A DNA stretch of 64,000 nucleotides from Streptomyces malaysiense (GCF_000980885.2 NZ_LBDA02000025.1:19164-83163); one strand, 5' to 3'. Shown: positions 33,574 through 44,267, numbered from the stretch's first letter. Notes: generated from the sequence alone by a model not told the origin. Made by a program: numbers and translations.

Positions 33574-35822
33574 GAGGGCATCCTCCGGCTTCCCCGCTTC
33601 CGGCGCGGGCGCCTTCGGGTGTTGCTGTTGCCATTGGTGGGGGGTGCGGTACCGGCGGGCTGCTGGTCGCTGCCGTTGCTCGGGTTGCTCTTCTGGGCGG
33701 CCTCGGTGTCCTTCGCCGGGTCCTTGGGGACCGCGGGCGCGGCGATGGTACCGTCCGCGCGGACCTTCGGCAGGGACTGCTGGGGGTGGGGCAGCAGCGC
33801 CTTGCTGTTGTCGACGGAGCCGTCGCCCTGGACGCCGTAGAGCGCGCTGTAGATGTTGCGCACGGCCTCACCGGAGGCGCCGGAACCCGTACCGGCCTGG
33901 GCGATCGTCATGATCACCGTGTAGTCCTTGGAGTAGGTGGCCATCCAGGAGGTGGTCTGCTTGCCGTAGACCTCCGCCGTACCGGTCTTGCCGTGCAGTG
34001 GGATCTTGTCCTGCGGCCAGCCGCTGAACTTCCAGGCGGCCGTACCCCGGGTGATGACGCCCGCGAAGGCGTCGTTCATGCCCTTGAGGGTGGCCTGGGT
34101 GACCGGCAGCTTGCGCTGCACCTGGGGCTTGATCTCCTGGACGGTCTTGCCGTCGGGGCTGATGATCGCCTTGCCGATGGTCGGGACGTACTCGGTGCCG
34201 CCGTTGGCGACGGCGCCGTAGATCATCGCCTCCTGGATCGGCGTGACGAGGGTGTCGCCCTGGCCGATGGAGTAGTTGATCTCGTCACCCTCGCGCATCT
34301 TGTCGCCTTCGAGGCAGTTCTCGTAGGCGATCTTCTCGACGTAGGTGCCGTCCTTCTTGCCGGTCTTGCACCAGGAGTCCTTGTTGGCCTTCCAGTAGTC
34401 GAGCTTCCACTGACGGTCCGGGACGCGGCCGCCGACCTCGTTGGGCAGGTCGACGCCGGTCGGCTTGCCGAGGCCGAACTGGTGGGCGGTCTTGAAGAAG
34501 TAGTCCTTCGGCTGGCCCTTCTTCGGGTTGATGCCGCCGTCCCTCTTCCACTCCTTGTCGGCGAGGCCGTAGAACACGGTGTCGCAGGAGACCTCCAGGG
34601 CGCGGCCCAGCGAGATGTCACCGAAGTTCTCGCCCTCGAAGTTCTTGAAGACCTGGCTGCCCACCCGGTAGTCGCTGGTGCACGGGTAGCCGCCGTCCCA
34701 TGGGTAGCCGGCCTGGACGGCGGCGGCCGTGGAGACCACCTTGAAGGTCGAGCCGGGTGCGGCCTGACCCTGTATGGCCCGGTTGAGCAGCGGGTAGTCG
34801 GAGTTCTTGCCGGTGAGGGCCTGGTAGTCCTTGGCGGAGATGCCGCCCACCCAGGCGTTCGGGTCGTACGTGGGCGCGGAGGCCATGGCGACGATGCGGC
34901 CGGTCTTGGCCTCCATGACCACGACGGCGCCGGAGTCGGCCTTGTAGTTCTCGCCGGTGATGGAGTCGAACTGCTGGCGGGCGGTCTTCATCGCCTTGTC
35001 CAGTTCGTACTCCGCGACGCGCTGGACGCGGGAGTCGATGCTGGTGACCAGGTTCGAACCGGGCTCGGCGGCGTCCGACTTGGCCTTGCCGATGACCCGG
35101 CCGAGATTGTCCACCTCGTAGCGGGTCACGCCGGCCTTGCCGCGCAGCTCCTTGTCGTACTCCCGCTCCAGGCCCGAGCGGCCGACCATGTCCGAGCGCA
35201 GATAGGGCGAGCTGGTGTCCTTGGCCTTCTGGATCTCGTCGTCGGTGACCGGCGAGAGGTAGCCGAGGACCTGCGCGGTGTTGGACTTGCCGGGGCCCGG
35301 GTAGCGGCGCACGGCCTCGGGCTCGGCGGTGATGCCGGGGAAGTCCTCGGAGCGCTCGCGGATCTGCAGGGCCTGGCGGGCGGTGGCCTTGTCGGTGATC
35401 GGGATCGGCTGGTAGGGCGATCCGTTCCAGCAGGGTTGGGGGGTCTTGGCGTCGCAGAGGCGGACCTTCTGCAGGACGTCCTCGGTCGACAGGCCGAGGA
35501 CCCCGGCCAGCTTGGTCAGGACCGCCTTGCCGTCGTCCTTCTGCTTGAGCAGGTCGGTGCGGGAGGCGGAGACCACCAGGCGGGTCTCGTTGTCCGCGAG
35601 GGGTACGCCGCGGGCGTCCAGGATCTCGCCGCGCACGGCGGGCTGGACGACCTGCTGGACGTGGTTGCCCGACGCCTCCTTCTGGTACTGCGCGCCCTCC
35701 CGGATCTGGAGGTACCACAGCCGGCCGCCGAGCGTGCCGAGCAGCGAGAGGACGAGGATCTGGATCACGACGAGCCGGATCTGGACCCGTGGGGTCCGGC
35801 CGGTCTCGGGGATGTTGGTCAC
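33570..35822 (-). CDS. Class B penicillin-binding protein 2
   Basis: The 750-aa protein starts with GTG (VTNIPETGRT) after a GGGGGAG stretch. One N-terminal membrane helix (QIRLVVIQILVLSLLGTL) precedes the dimerisation domain and the transpeptidase domain. Catalytic motifs are SxxK in PGSTFKVV, the second-motif region SCDTVFY, and KTG in HGKTGTAEV. A Ser/Pro/Asn-rich tail ends in a basic cluster (RRRPRRKRGSRR). It crosslinks peptidoglycan with its RodA-type partner encoded immediately downstream. In Streptomyces this PBP2 acts mainly on the spore wall rather than hyphal tip growth. Confidence 0.95.
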   Translation of the reverse strand: MTNIPETGRTPRVQIRLVVIQILVLSLLGTLGGRLWYLQIREGAQYQKEASGNHVQQVVQPAVRGEILDARGVPLADNETRLVVSASRTDLLKQKDDGKAVLTKLAGVLGLSTEDVLQKVRLCDAKTPQPCWNGSPYQPIPITDKATARQALQIRERSEDFPGITAEPEAVRRYPGPGKSNTAQVLGYLSPVTDDEIQKAKDTSSPYLRSDMVGRSGLEREYDKELRGKAGVTRYEVDNLGRVIGKAKSDAAEPGSNLVTSIDSRVQRVAEYELDKAMKTARQQFDSITGENYKADSGAVVVMEAKTGRIVAMASAPTYDPNAWVGGISAKDYQALTGKNSDYPLLNRAIQGQAAPGSTFKVVSTAAAVQAGYPWDGGYPCTSDYRVGSQVFKNFEGENFGDISLGRALEVSCDTVFYGLADKEWKRDGGINPKKGQPKDYFFKTAHQFGLGKPTGVDLPNEVGGRVPDRQWKLDYWKANKDSWCKTGKKDGTYVEKIAYENCLEGDKMREGDEINYSIGQGDTLVTPIQEAMIYGAVANGGTEYVPTIGKAIISPDGKTVQEIKPQVQRKLPVTQATLKGMNDAFAGVITRGTAAWKFSGWPQDKIPLHGKTGTAEVYGKQTTSWMATYSKDYTVIMTIAQAGTGSGASGEAVRNIYSALYGVQGDGSVDNSKALLPHPQQSLPKVRADGTIAAPAVPKDPAKDTEAAQKSNPSNGSDQQPAGTAPPTNGNSNTRRRPRRKRGSRRMPS

Positions 35823-35989
35823 TGCGGGCTGCTCCCCCTCTCAGCGCACGGACGTCCGGACGCGCAGCGCGTGTGTGCGACCGGACCGCGCGCGTACGAA
35901 TGATGAACGATCAGTCTGTGAGCCCGCGTTCCGCGAAGGCCGACCCGTTCGAGTGAATGGTCCCGGGTCCCCGGGGGCCTGACGTGTGT

Positions 35990-36667
35990 TCACAGCCGCT
36001 TGACCCCCTTGATCCGGCCGACCCGGGCGGAGCGGGTGCGGGCCTTGGCCTTCAGCGCGCCGAGGCCGCCGCGCTGGCTGCCGATGCGCAGGCCGGTGCC
36101 GGAGGAAAGCCAGCCCGAGGAGATGTCGGCCGCCTTGGCGCTGGTGGCGGTCTCGGCCAGCGGGTCGTTCTCACCGCGGCGGGCCAGCCACATCACCCCC
36201 GGGACCACGAACGGGGCCAGCAGCAGGTCGTACAGGGCGGCCGAGACCAGCAGGCCGGGCAGCCCGACATGGCGGGCTGCGGTGTCGCCGACCAGGGCGC
36301 CCACCCCGGCGTACAGCAGGGTGGAGCCGATCGCGGCGACGACGACCACGGCCATCGGGCCGGTCGCCGACTTCAGCCGGCCGTGGTCCGGCTTGATCAG
36401 CCCGGCGAAGTAGCCGGTCACACAGAGCACCAGGGCGTAGCGGCCGGCCGCGTGGTCCGCGGGCGGGGCCAGGTCGGCCAGCAGGCCGGCGGCGAACCCG
36501 ACGAGGGCGCCGCCGACATGGCCGTAGACCATGGCGAGGCCGAGGACGGTCAGGAGCAGCAGATCGGGGACGGCGCCCGGCAGGTGGAGGCGGGCGAGGA
36601 CGCTCACCTGGATCACCAGGGCGACCACGACCAGCGGCACGGAGAGCAGGATCCGGTTGACACGCAT
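35990..36667 (-). CDS. mreD: Rod shape-determining protein MreD
   Basis: The start chosen is the ATG at 36667 (MRVNRILLSV) with GGAG upstream and 13 bases after the mreC stop; the frame is open further but overlaps mreC. The 225-aa protein has five to six membrane helices (LSVPLVVVALVIQVSVLA, DLLLLTVLGLAMVYGHV, GYFAGLI, MAVVVVAAIGSTLLYAGVGALV, LLAPFVVPGVMWLA) and a 60-residue basic cytoplasmic tail (LKAKARTRSARVGRIKG). It is an integral part of the MreBCD complex. Confidence 0.93.
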   Translation of the reverse strand: MRVNRILLSVPLVVVALVIQVSVLARLHLPGAVPDLLLLTVLGLAMVYGHVGGALVGFAAGLLADLAPPADHAAGRYALVLCVTGYFAGLIKPDHGRLKSATGPMAVVVVAAIGSTLLYAGVGALVGDTAARHVGLPGLLVSAALYDLLLAPFVVPGVMWLARRGENDPLAETATSAKAADISSGWLSSGTGLRIGSQRGGLGALKAKARTRSARVGRIKGVKRL

Positions 36668-36680
36668 GGGGATTGAGCTC

Positions 36681-37661
36681 CTACGGCTGCTGGTCGGTCT
36701 GGGACGGGTCTCCCGACGACTGGTCACTCTGCCCGCCGCCCTGGTTCGCGTCCGCGGACGGGGTGACCGTGACGGTCACGGTGGGCGTCGGGACCGGCTT
36801 GGGCTTGCTCGGCAGTACCTCGTCGCGCGGGTCCTTCTTCGGCGCCTGGACGACCACGCCGACGATGTCGAGCTTGGTGAAGCTGACGTACGGGGTGACG
36901 TACAGAGTGCGGGTCAGACCGCCGCCGGAGGGGTCGACCCGCGAGACCACACCGACGGGCACGCCCGGCACGAACGGCTTGTCGGACTCCGAGCCGAAGG
37001 TGACCAGGCGGTCGCCCTTCTTCACCTCGGCCTTGCCGTTGAGCAGTTGGACGCGCAGCGGGCGGTCGCCCTGCCCGGAGGCGAAGCCGAGTTCGTCGCT
37101 GCCCTCCATCCGGGTGCCGACGGTGAAGTCCGGGTCGTTGGCGAGCAGCACGGTGGACGTGTCCGGGCCGACCGTGGTGACCCGGCCGACCAGGCCGTCG
37201 GCGTTGAGGACGGTCATGTCCCGCTTGATGCCGTCGCTCGCGCCGACGTCGATGGTGATGGTCCAGGAGAAGCCCTGCGCCGACCCTATGGCGATGACCT
37301 GGGCGCCCTTGATGCCGTACTGGCCCGCGCCGGCGAGCCTCAGCATGCCGTCGAGCTGGTTCAGGCGGCTGCGGCTGCGGTCGTCGCTGCCGAGCTTCGC
37401 CTTGAGGGCCGCGTTCTCCTTCTCCAGCGTGGCGAGCCTGCTGTGCCGCTCGCCCGAGTCGCGGATCGCGGAGACGGCGTTGCCGACCGGGTCGACCGCC
37501 GAGGACAGGCCGTCCTCCACCGGGCCGAACACGGTGGCCGCTGCCTGCCGGGCACCGTCGACCGGGGAGTTCCGGCCCCCTCGGATATCCACGGTGATCA
37601 ACGCGAACGCGACGGCGATCAGCAGGACCAGGAGCAGCCGGCTCTCTTTGGTGTCCCTCAC
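36681..37661 (-). CDS. mreC: Cell shape protein MreC
   Basis: The 326-aa protein starts with GTG (VRDTKESRLL). It has one membrane helix (LLLVLLIAVAFALITVDI), a coiled-coil segment (RLATLEKENAALKAKL) and the two beta-barrel part typical of MreC (IGSAQGFSWTITIDVGASDGI, GLVGRVTTVGPDTSTVLL, GVVSRVDPSGGGLTRT). A Pro/Thr-rich outside tail of about 60 residues follows. MreC links MreB filaments to the periplasmic synthesis machinery. It lies between mreB and mreD in the usual order. Confidence 0.95.
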   Translation of the reverse strand: MRDTKESRLLLVLLIAVAFALITVDIRGGRNSPVDGARQAAATVFGPVEDGLSSAVDPVGNAVSAIRDSGERHSRLATLEKENAALKAKLGSDDRSRSRLNQLDGMLRLAGAGQYGIKGAQVIAIGSAQGFSWTITIDVGASDGIKRDMTVLNADGLVGRVTTVGPDTSTVLLANDPDFTVGTRMEGSDELGFASGQGDRPLRVQLLNGKAEVKKGDRLVTFGSESDKPFVPGVPVGVVSRVDPSGGGLTRTLYVTPYVSFTKLDIVGVVVQAPKKDPRDEVLPSKPKPVPTPTVTVTVTPSADANQGGGQSDQSSGDPSQTDQQP

Positions 37662-37779
37662 GTGCGGCGGCCGTGCCCTTCCTCAAGTAGGAATTCGTCG
37701 GACCCCCCGGAAAAGCGCGAAAGGTACGGCGCAAATCCAAGCGGCCCATTTGGGGGAGCTTATGCCTCTATATCAACGA

Positions 37780-37815
37780 TCCGCCGTACGAGAGGAGAAC
37801 GTCTCGTACGGCGGA
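37780..37815 (-). terminator. Hairpin downstream of mreB
   Basis: A perfect 14-bp stem, TCCGCCGTACGAGA at 37780-37793 with 37802-37815, encloses an 8-base loop. It lies 15 bases after the mreB stop and 118 bases before mreC. It may terminate or attenuate transcription so that mreB is made in excess over mreCD, or protect the mreB mRNA end. Confidence 0.7.
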
Positions 37816-37829
37816 ATCGGTGCGCCGTG

Positions 37830-38849
37830 TCACCGGCGCGGCTGCGCGTCCAGAACCTGCTGGAGCGCCTCGAACTCCTCGACGCACTTTCCGGATCCGA
37901 GCGCCACGCTGTCCAGCGGGTCCTCGGCGATGTGGATCGGCATGCCGGTCTCGCGGCGCAGCCGCTCGTCCAGGCCCCGCAGCAGGGCGCCGCCACCAGT
38001 CAGCACGATGCCTCGGTCCATGATGTCGCCGGACAGCTCCGGCGGGCACTTGTCGAGGGTCGTCTTGACCGCGTCCACGATCGCGTTGACCGGCTCCTCG
38101 ATCGCCTTGCGGACCTCGGCGGCCGAGATGACGACGGTCTTGGGCAGCCCGGACACCAGGTCCCGGCCGCGCACTTCGGTGTGCTCGTCGGAGTCGAGTT
38201 CGTACGCCGAACCGATGGTGATCTTGATCTGCTCGGCGGTGCGCTCACCCAGGAGAAGGCTGTACTCCTTCTTGATGTACTGGATGATCGCGTTGTCGAG
38301 CTCGTCGCCCGCCACCCTGATGGACTGGGCGGTGACGATGCCGCCGAGGGAGATGACCGCGACCTCCGTGGTGCCGCCGCCGATGTCCACCACCATGTTG
38401 CCCGTCGCCTCGTGGACCGGCAGGCCGGAGCCGATGGCCGCGGCCATGGGCTCCTCGATGATGTGCACCTGGCGGGCGCCCGCCTGGGTGGAGGCCTCGA
38501 TGACCGCGCGGCGCTCGACGCCCGTGATGCCCGAGGGCACACAGACCACGACGCGCGGACGTGCCAGATACCGGCGCTTGTGGATCTTCAGGATGAAGTA
38601 GCGCAGCATCCGCTCGGTGATCTCGAAGTCGGCGATGACGCCGTCCTTCAGCGGCCGGACCGCCACGATGTTCCCCGGCGTCCGGCCGATCATCTTCTTC
38701 GCTTCGGCGCCGACCGCCAGGATGCCACCGGTGTTGGTGTTGATCGCGACGACGGACGGCTCGTTGAGTACGATCCCGCGACCCCTGACGTACACCAGCG
38801 TGTTGGCGGTCCCGAGGTCGACAGCCATGTCACGGCCGATGAACGACAT
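37830..38849 (-). CDS. mreB: Rod shape-determining protein MreB
   Basis: The start chosen is [13 protein letters not shown] at 38849, with GGGGAA close upstream; an in-frame ATG four codons earlier lacks such a site. The 339-aa actin-like protein has the phosphate-1 motif [11 protein letters not shown], phosphate-2 [13 protein letters not shown] and the adenosine motif [13 protein letters not shown]. In Streptomyces MreB is used in spore-wall assembly rather than hyphal elongation. It heads the mreB-mreC-mreD-PBP2-rodA cluster. Confidence 0.97.
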   Translation of the reverse strand: MSFIGRDMAVDLGTANTLVYVRGRGIVLNEPSVVAINTNTGGILAVGAEAKKMIGRTPGNIVAVRPLKDGVIADFEITERMLRYFILKIHKRRYLARPRVVVCVPSGITGVERRAVIEASTQAGARQVHIIEEPMAAAIGSGLPVHEATGNMVVDIGGGTTEVAVISLGGIVTAQSIRVAGDELDNAIIQYIKKEYSLLLGERTAEQIKITIGSAYELDSDEHTEVRGRDLVSGLPKTVVISAAEVRKAIEEPVNAIVDAVKTTLDKCPPELSGDIMDRGIVLTGGGALLRGLDERLRRETGMPIHIAEDPLDSVALGSGKCVEEFEALQQVLDAQPRR

Positions 38850-39057
38850 TGAGTTCCCCATCCGGATTCATCTGGCCTTCCTGAGCTTTTGAGGGCATGT
38901 CAGGCAAGGCGAGGCGGGTGCTGTGACGTGAAGGCTTCCATCGTAAACGCGCCTGCACGAACACTGCGCGAGGGTCCTGGCCATTGTCACCAGATGGCGG
39001 GCCGCCCCGCTTGTGGAGACGGGCGTTCGGGGGCGTTCGTTCCCTCTATCGCCGGTA

Positions 39058-39471
39058 TTACGCCAGGCCCGGGAAGAAGATCTTCACCTCGCGCTCGGCG
39101 GACTCCTCGGAGTCGGAGGCGTGGATCAGGTTCTCCCGGACGATGACGCCGAAGTCGCCGCGGATGGAACCGGGCTGGGCGGCGATCGGGTCGGTCGGGC
39201 CGGCGAGCGCGCGCACGCCCTCGATGACCCGCTCGCCCTCGACGATCAGGGCGACGACGGGGCCGGAGGACATGAACGCGACCAGCGGCTCGTAGAACGG
39301 CTTGCCCTTGTGCTCGCCGTAGTGCTGCTCAAGGGTCTCCTGGTCCAGGGAGCGCAGTTCCAGCGCGGTGATCTGCCAGCCGGCCTTGCGCTCGATACGG
39401 CTGATGATCTCGCCGGTCAGGCCGCGACGGACGGCGTCGGGCTTGAGCAGGACGAGGGTGCGCTGGCTCAC
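39058..39471 (-). CDS. ndk: Nucleoside diphosphate kinase
   Basis: The 137-aa protein begins with GTG (VSQRTLVLLKPDAV) after AAGGAG. It carries the family motif RENLIHASDSEESAEREV with the phosphohistidine, and GSIRGDFGV. It balances NTP pools by moving phosphate through the active His. It lies between DUF4233 and mreB on the same strand. Confidence 0.97.
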   Translation of the reverse strand: MSQRTLVLLKPDAVRRGLTGEIISRIERKAGWQITALELRSLDQETLEQHYGEHKGKPFYEPLVAFMSSGPVVALIVEGERVIEGVRALAGPTDPIAAQPGSIRGDFGVIVRENLIHASDSEESAEREVKIFFPGLA

Positions 39472-39537
39472 GAGGGGACTCCTTACGCGTGGGACGTGTG
39501 CGGTGGGACGAGGTTACAGGGCGTGTCCGTGCGCCCG

Positions 39538-39891
39538 TTACGCAGCGTCAGCCGAGGACCCGGCCTGGGCCGCGAACCGGGCCTTGGCCTCGTCCACCTT
39601 TCGCCCGAAGTGCACCGAAGCCCACCACAGGGCGGCGAACACCACGCCCATGAAGTACATGACCGGCACGAAGACACCGGAGGCGATCAGGGCGATCTGG
39701 AGGGCCCAGCCGAGGGCGATGCCCCCGGGCCGGGTCACCATGCCGCACAGCAGCACGCACAGGACCATGGCGATGCCGCTGACCAGCCAGACGGTGGAGA
39801 CCGACAGGCTCGGGTCCTTCATGGCGACCAGACCGGCGAAACCGATGACGAAGAACTCGCCGATCAGCGTGGATGAACAGAGCGTACGCAC
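39538..39891 (-). CDS. DUF4233 membrane protein
   Basis: The start chosen is the GTG at 39891 (VRTLCSSTLI) with GAGGAG about six bases upstream; this places it 10 bases after the folC stop. The 117-aa protein has four likely helices (GEFFVIGFAGLVAM, TVWLVSGIAMVLCVLLCGMV, GWALQIALIASGVFVPVMYFMGVVFAALWWA) and a charged cytoplasmic tail. It is constantly found between folC and ndk in actinomycetes. Function is unknown to me; tight linkage to folC suggests cotranscription. Confidence 0.85.
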   Translation of the reverse strand: MRTLCSSTLIGEFFVIGFAGLVAMKDPSLSVSTVWLVSGIAMVLCVLLCGMVTRPGGIALGWALQIALIASGVFVPVMYFMGVVFAALWWASVHFGRKVDEAKARFAAQAGSSADAA

Positions 39892-39901
39892 GTCGGACTC
39901 C

Positions 39902-41416
39902 TCAGCCCTTGCCCAGCAGCAGCCGGGCCTCGCCGACCGTGATGACGGAACCGGTGACCAGCACACCGCCGCCCGCGAACTCGCCCTCCTCCTCGGCCAG
40001 CGTGATCGCGGCCTCCAGGGCGTCGGGCAGCCGCGGCTCGACCTGGACCCGCTCGTCGCCGAAGACCTCGACGGCGATGGCGGCCAGTTCGTCCGCGTCC
40101 ATGGCGCGGTGGCTGGAGTTCTGGGTGACGACGATCTCGGCGAAGATCGGCTCGAAGGCCTCCAGCAGCCCGCGCACGTTCTTGTCGGCGCTCGCGCCGA
40201 CCACGCCGATCAGCCGCGTGAAGTCGAACGCCTCGCGCACCGCCTCGGCGGTGGCCTCGGCGCCGGCCGGGTTGTGGGCGGCGTCCAGGACGACCGTGGG
40301 AGACCGCCGTACGACCTCCAGGCGGCCCGGGGAGGAGACGGCGGCGAACGCCTTGCGGACGGTGTCGATGTCCAGCGGTTCGGCGCGCTGGGCGCCGACG
40401 CCGAAGAACGCCTCCACGGCGGCGAGCGCCACGGCCGCGTTGTGCGCCTGGTGGGCGCCGTGCAACGGGAGGTAGACCTCGGGGTACTCGCCGCCGAGGC
40501 CGCGCAGGGTGAGCATCTGCCCGCCGACGGCGACCTGACGGGCCACGACGCCGAACTCCAGGCCCTCGCGGGCCACGGTGGCGTCGACCTCAACGGCCTT
40601 CTTCAGCAGCACCTGGGCGGCGTCCACGGGCTGCTGGGCCAGGATGACGGTGGCGCCCTGCTTGATGATGCCGGCCTTCTCGCCGGCGATCTCGCCGGTG
40701 GTCTCGCCGAGGCGGTCGGTGTGGTCCAGGCCGATCGGGGTGACGACGGCGACATCGCCGTCGATCACATTGGTGGCGTCCCAGGAGCCGCCCATGCCGA
40801 CCTCCACGACGGCCACGTCGACCGGCGCGTCCGCGAAGGCGGCGTACGCCATGCCGGTGAGGACCTCGAAGAAGGACAGCCGGTACTCCTGGGCGGTGTC
40901 CACCATCTCGATGTACGGCTTGACGTCCTGGTACGTCTCGATGAAGCGCTCGGCGGAGACCGGGGCGCCGTCCAGGCTGATCCGCTCGGTGACCGACTGC
41001 ACATGGGGGCTGGTGTAGCGGCCGGTGCGCAGCTCGAAGGCGCCGAGCAGGCACTCGATCATGCGAGCGGTGGAGGTCTTGCCGTTGGTGCCCGTGATGT
41101 GGATCGAGGGGTACGAGCGCTGGGGGTCGCCCAGGACGTCCATCAGCGCGGAGATCCTGCTGACCGAGGGCTCCAGCTTGGTCTCGCCCCAGCGGGTCGC
41201 CAGCTCCGCCTCGACCTCGCGCAGCGCCTTGTCGACCTCCGGGTCCTCGGGGCGCGCGGGCACGTCGGCCCGCGGCGCGCCGCCCTGGGTACGGAGGGTA
41301 CGGCTGCCGGCCTCGATGACGGCGAGGTCGGGGTCGCGGTCGGTCTCGGCCTCGATGATCTCCTCGAAGGAATCGAGGGGGTCGGGCTGGTCGTTCTCGT
41401 GCGGGAGGTCGCTCAC
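39902..41416 (-). CDS. folC: Folylpolyglutamate synthase/dihydrofolate synthase FolC
   Basis: The start chosen is GTG at 41416 (VSDLPHENDQ). The 504-aa protein has an unusual acidic N-terminal extension of about 85 residues before the Mur-ligase-like core. Core motifs are ITGTNGKTSTARMIE (P-loop), ERISLDGAPVSAERF, VEVGMGGSWDATNVID, and VVLDAAHNPAGAEAT. It adds glutamate to dihydropteroate and to folates. It sits between valS and DUF4233, as in most Streptomyces. Confidence 0.95.
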   Translation of the reverse strand: MSDLPHENDQPDPLDSFEEIIEAETDRDPDLAVIEAGSRTLRTQGGAPRADVPARPEDPEVDKALREVEAELATRWGETKLEPSVSRISALMDVLGDPQRSYPSIHITGTNGKTSTARMIECLLGAFELRTGRYTSPHVQSVTERISLDGAPVSAERFIETYQDVKPYIEMVDTAQEYRLSFFEVLTGMAYAAFADAPVDVAVVEVGMGGSWDATNVIDGDVAVVTPIGLDHTDRLGETTGEIAGEKAGIIKQGATVILAQQPVDAAQVLLKKAVEVDATVAREGLEFGVVARQVAVGGQMLTLRGLGGEYPEVYLPLHGAHQAHNAAVALAAVEAFFGVGAQRAEPLDIDTVRKAFAAVSSPGRLEVVRRSPTVVLDAAHNPAGAEATAEAVREAFDFTRLIGVVGASADKNVRGLLEAFEPIFAEIVVTQNSSHRAMDADELAAIAVEVFGDERVQVEPRLPDALEAAITLAEEEGEFAGGGVLVTGSVITVGEARLLLGKG

Positions 41417-41456
41417 GGGTCCCAGTCTACGGAGCCCCGCCGACATGGGTGGGCGA

Positions 41457-41487
41457 AGGCCCCGGTGCCTGGTCGGTACCGGGGCCT
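41457..41487 (-). terminator. Terminator-like hairpin downstream of valS
   Basis: AGGCCCCGGT (41457-41466) pairs with 41478-41487 over 10 bp, with an 11-base loop. It lies 19 bases after the valS stop and 41 bases before the folC start. Confidence 0.6.
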
Positions 41488-41505
41488 GCGGCGTCGTACG
41501 GGCGC

Positions 41506-44130
41506 TTACGCCTGCGGGAGCTTCTCCAGCTGGGACTGGATGCGGGTGATGTCGTCCTCCGCCTTGGCGAGGCGGGTGCGGATCTTGTCGACCACGTTGT
41601 CCGGGGCCTTGGCGAGGAAGGCCTCGTTGCCCAGCTTGGCGGTGGCCTGGGCCTTCTCCTTCTCCGCGGCGGCGAGGTCCTTGGCCAGGCGCTTGCGCTC
41701 GGCGGCCACGTCGATCGTGCCGGAGAGGTCGAGGGCGACCTCGGCTCCGGCGATCGGCAGGGTGGCCGTCGCCGTGAAGGAGTCGCCCTCCGGCTGGAGA
41801 CGCAGCAGCTGGCGGATGGCCGCCTCGTGCGGCGCCAGTGCCGTGCCGTCCAGGGTCAGCCGGGCGGGGACCCGCTGGCCGGGCTGGAGGCCCTGGTCGG
41901 CGCGGAAGCGGCGGACCTCGGTGATCACGGACTGGAGCGCGGAGATCTCCTGCTCGGCGGCCGCGTCCCGGAAGCCGCTGTCGGTCGGCCACTCGGCGAT
42001 GACGATCGACTCGCCGCCGGTCAGCGTCGTCCACAGCGTCTCCGTGACGAACGGGACCACCGGGTGCAGCAGCTTCAGGGTGACGTCCAGGACCTCGCCC
42101 AGGACCCGCTTGGAGACCTCGGCCGGTGCGCCGCCCGCCTGGAAGACGGTCTTGGACAGCTCGACGTACCAGTCGAAGACCTCGTCCCACGCGAAGTGGA
42201 AGAGGGCGTCCGACAGCTTGGCGAACTGGAAGTCCTCGTACAGCGCGTCGACTTCGGCCACGACCGAGTTGAGGCGGGAGAGGATCCAGCGGTCCGTCGC
42301 CGAGAGCTCGGACGCCTCGGGCAGCGGGCCCTCGACCGTCGCGCCGTTCATCAGCGCGAAGCGGGTCGCGTTCCAGATCTTGTTGGCGAAGTTGCGCGAG
42401 CCCTGGACCCAGTCCTCGCCGATCGGCACGTCGACGCCCGGGTTGGCGCCGCGGGCCAGCGTGAAGCGCAGGGCGTCGCTGCCGTACTTGTCCATCCAGT
42501 CCAGCGGGTTGACCGCGTTGCCGAAGGACTTCGACATCTTCTTGCCGAACTGGTCGCGGACCATGCCGTGCAGGGCGATGGTGTGGAACGGCGGGGTGCC
42601 GTCCATCGCGTACAGGCCGAACATCATCATCCGGGCGACCCAGAAGAACAGGATGTCGTAACCGGTGACCAGGACGGAGTTCGGGTAGAACTTCGCGAGC
42701 GACTCGGTCCGCTCCGGCCAGCCCAGGGTGGAGAAGGGCCACAGGCCGGAGGAGAACCAGGTGTCCAGGACGTCGGTGTCCTGGTGCCAGCCCTCGCCGG
42801 CGGGCGGCTGCTCGCCGGGGCCGACGCAGACGACTTCGCCCTCGGGGCCGTACCACACCGGGATCCGGTGGCCCCACCACAACTGCCGCGAGATGCACCA
42901 GTCGTGGAGGTTGTCGACCCAGTCGAAGTACCGCTTCTCCATCTCCTGCGGGTGGATCTTGACCTTGCCCTCGCGGACCGCGTCACCCGCGGCCTCGGCG
43001 AGCGGGCCGACCTTGACCCACCACTGCATGGACAGGCGCGGCTCGATGGTGGTCTTGCAGCGCGAGCAGTGGCCGACGGAGTGGGCGTAGGGCCGCTTCT
43101 CGGCGACGATCCGGCCCTCGGCGCGCAGGGCGGCGACGATCGCGGAGCGGGCCTCCAGGCGGTCCATGCCCTGGAAGGGGCCGTGGACGGTGATCACGGC
43201 GTGCTCGTCCATCACGGTGATGGACGGCAGGTCGTGGCGCTGGCCGATCTCGAAGTCGTTCGGGTCGTGCGCGGGGGTGACCTTGACGGCGCCGGTGCCG
43301 AACTCGGGGTCGACGTGGGCGTCGGCCACGACCGGGATGGAGCGGTCGGTCAGCGGCAGCTTGATGAGCTTGCCGACCAGGTGCTTGTAGCGCTCGTCCT
43401 CCGGATGGACGGCGACGGCCGTGTCACCGAGCATCGTCTCGGCACGGGTGGTGGCGACGACGATGGCGTCGTCCCCGTCGCCGTACTTCATGGAGACCAG
43501 TTCGCCGTCGTCGTCCTGGTACTCCACCTCGATGTCCGAGATGGCCGTCAGACAGCGGGGGCACCAGTTGATGATGCGTTCGGCGCGGTAGATCAGCTCG
43601 TCGTCGTACAGCCGCTTGAAGATGGTCTGGACGGCCTGGGAGAGGCCCTCGTCCATGGTGAAGCGCTCGCGGGACCAGTCGACGCCGTCGCCGAGGCGGC
43701 GCATCTGGCCGGAGATCTGGCCGCCGGACTCGCCCTTCCACTTCCAGACGCGCTCGACGAAGGCCTCGCGGCCCAGGTCGTGGCGGGACTTGCCCTCCTT
43801 GGCGAGCTCGCGCTCGACCACGTTCTGGGTGGCGATGCCGGCGTGGTCCATGCCGGGCTGCCACAGGGTCTCGTGGCCCTGCATGCGCTTGCGGCGGGTC
43901 AGGGCGTCGATGAGCGTGTGCTCGAAGGCGTGGCCCAGGTGGAGGGAGCCGGTGACGTTGGGCGGCGGGATGACGACGGTGTACGGCGGCTTCTCGCTCT
44001 TCGCGTCCGCCTCGAAGTACCCACGCTCCACCCAGCGCTCGTACAGCGGCCCCTCTACATCGGCCGGCGCGTACTGGGTCGGCAGTTCGGTGTCGGGCGC
44101 GGGTGGCTGCTGCTGAGCGTTCTCGGTCAC
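41506..44130 (-). CDS. valS: Valyl-tRNA synthetase
   Basis: The 874-aa class I synthetase has the HIGH-type motif [15 protein letters not shown] near residue 57, the editing domain ([36 protein letters not shown]), the KMSKS motif ([14 protein letters not shown]) near residue 530, the anticodon-binding domain and a C-terminal coiled coil ([12 protein letters not shown]...[15 protein letters not shown]). It charges tRNA-Val. No T-box leader is visible in the 137 bases upstream. It is divergent from the proline-rich protein gene. Confidence 0.98.
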   Translation of the reverse strand: MTENAQQQPPAPDTELPTQYAPADVEGPLYERWVERGYFEADAKSEKPPYTVVIPPPNVTGSLHLGHAFEHTLIDALTRRKRMQGHETLWQPGMDHAGIATQNVVERELAKEGKSRHDLGREAFVERVWKWKGESGGQISGQMRRLGDGVDWSRERFTMDEGLSQAVQTIFKRLYDDELIYRAERIINWCPRCLTAISDIEVEYQDDDGELVSMKYGDGDDAIVVATTRAETMLGDTAVAVHPEDERYKHLVGKLIKLPLTDRSIPVVADAHVDPEFGTGAVKVTPAHDPNDFEIGQRHDLPSITVMDEHAVITVHGPFQGMDRLEARSAIVAALRAEGRIVAEKRPYAHSVGHCSRCKTTIEPRLSMQWWVKVGPLAEAAGDAVREGKVKIHPQEMEKRYFDWVDNLHDWCISRQLWWGHRIPVWYGPEGEVVCVGPGEQPPAGEGWHQDTDVLDTWFSSGLWPFSTLGWPERTESLAKFYPNSVLVTGYDILFFWVARMMMFGLYAMDGTPPFHTIALHGMVRDQFGKKMSKSFGNAVNPLDWMDKYGSDALRFTLARGANPGVDVPIGEDWVQGSRNFANKIWNATRFALMNGATVEGPLPEASELSATDRWILSRLNSVVAEVDALYEDFQFAKLSDALFHFAWDEVFDWYVELSKTVFQAGGAPAEVSKRVLGEVLDVTLKLLHPVVPFVTETLWTTLTGGESIVIAEWPTDSGFRDAAAEQEISALQSVITEVRRFRADQGLQPGQRVPARLTLDGTALAPHEAAIRQLLRLQPEGDSFTATATLPIAGAEVALDLSGTIDVAAERKRLAKDLAAAEKEKAQATAKLGNEAFLAKAPDNVVDKIRTRLAKAEDDITRIQSQLEKLPQA

Positions 44131-44267
44131 GGGGGTCAGTTTAGAGGGGTCACGGGCCGGTCCCGAAACACGTTTGTTCTGTAACGGTGCGGCCCCCGGT
44201 GCCCTGCGGTTTCCCGGCCTGGTTCAGGATGTCAGGAACATATAAGCGTCCTAGGGGGATCCCAGAG

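Noticed and set aside
44131..44267. T-box leader for valS
   Set aside because: No antiterminator consensus or specifier-loop pattern is visible, and the space is only 137 bases shared with a divergent gene.
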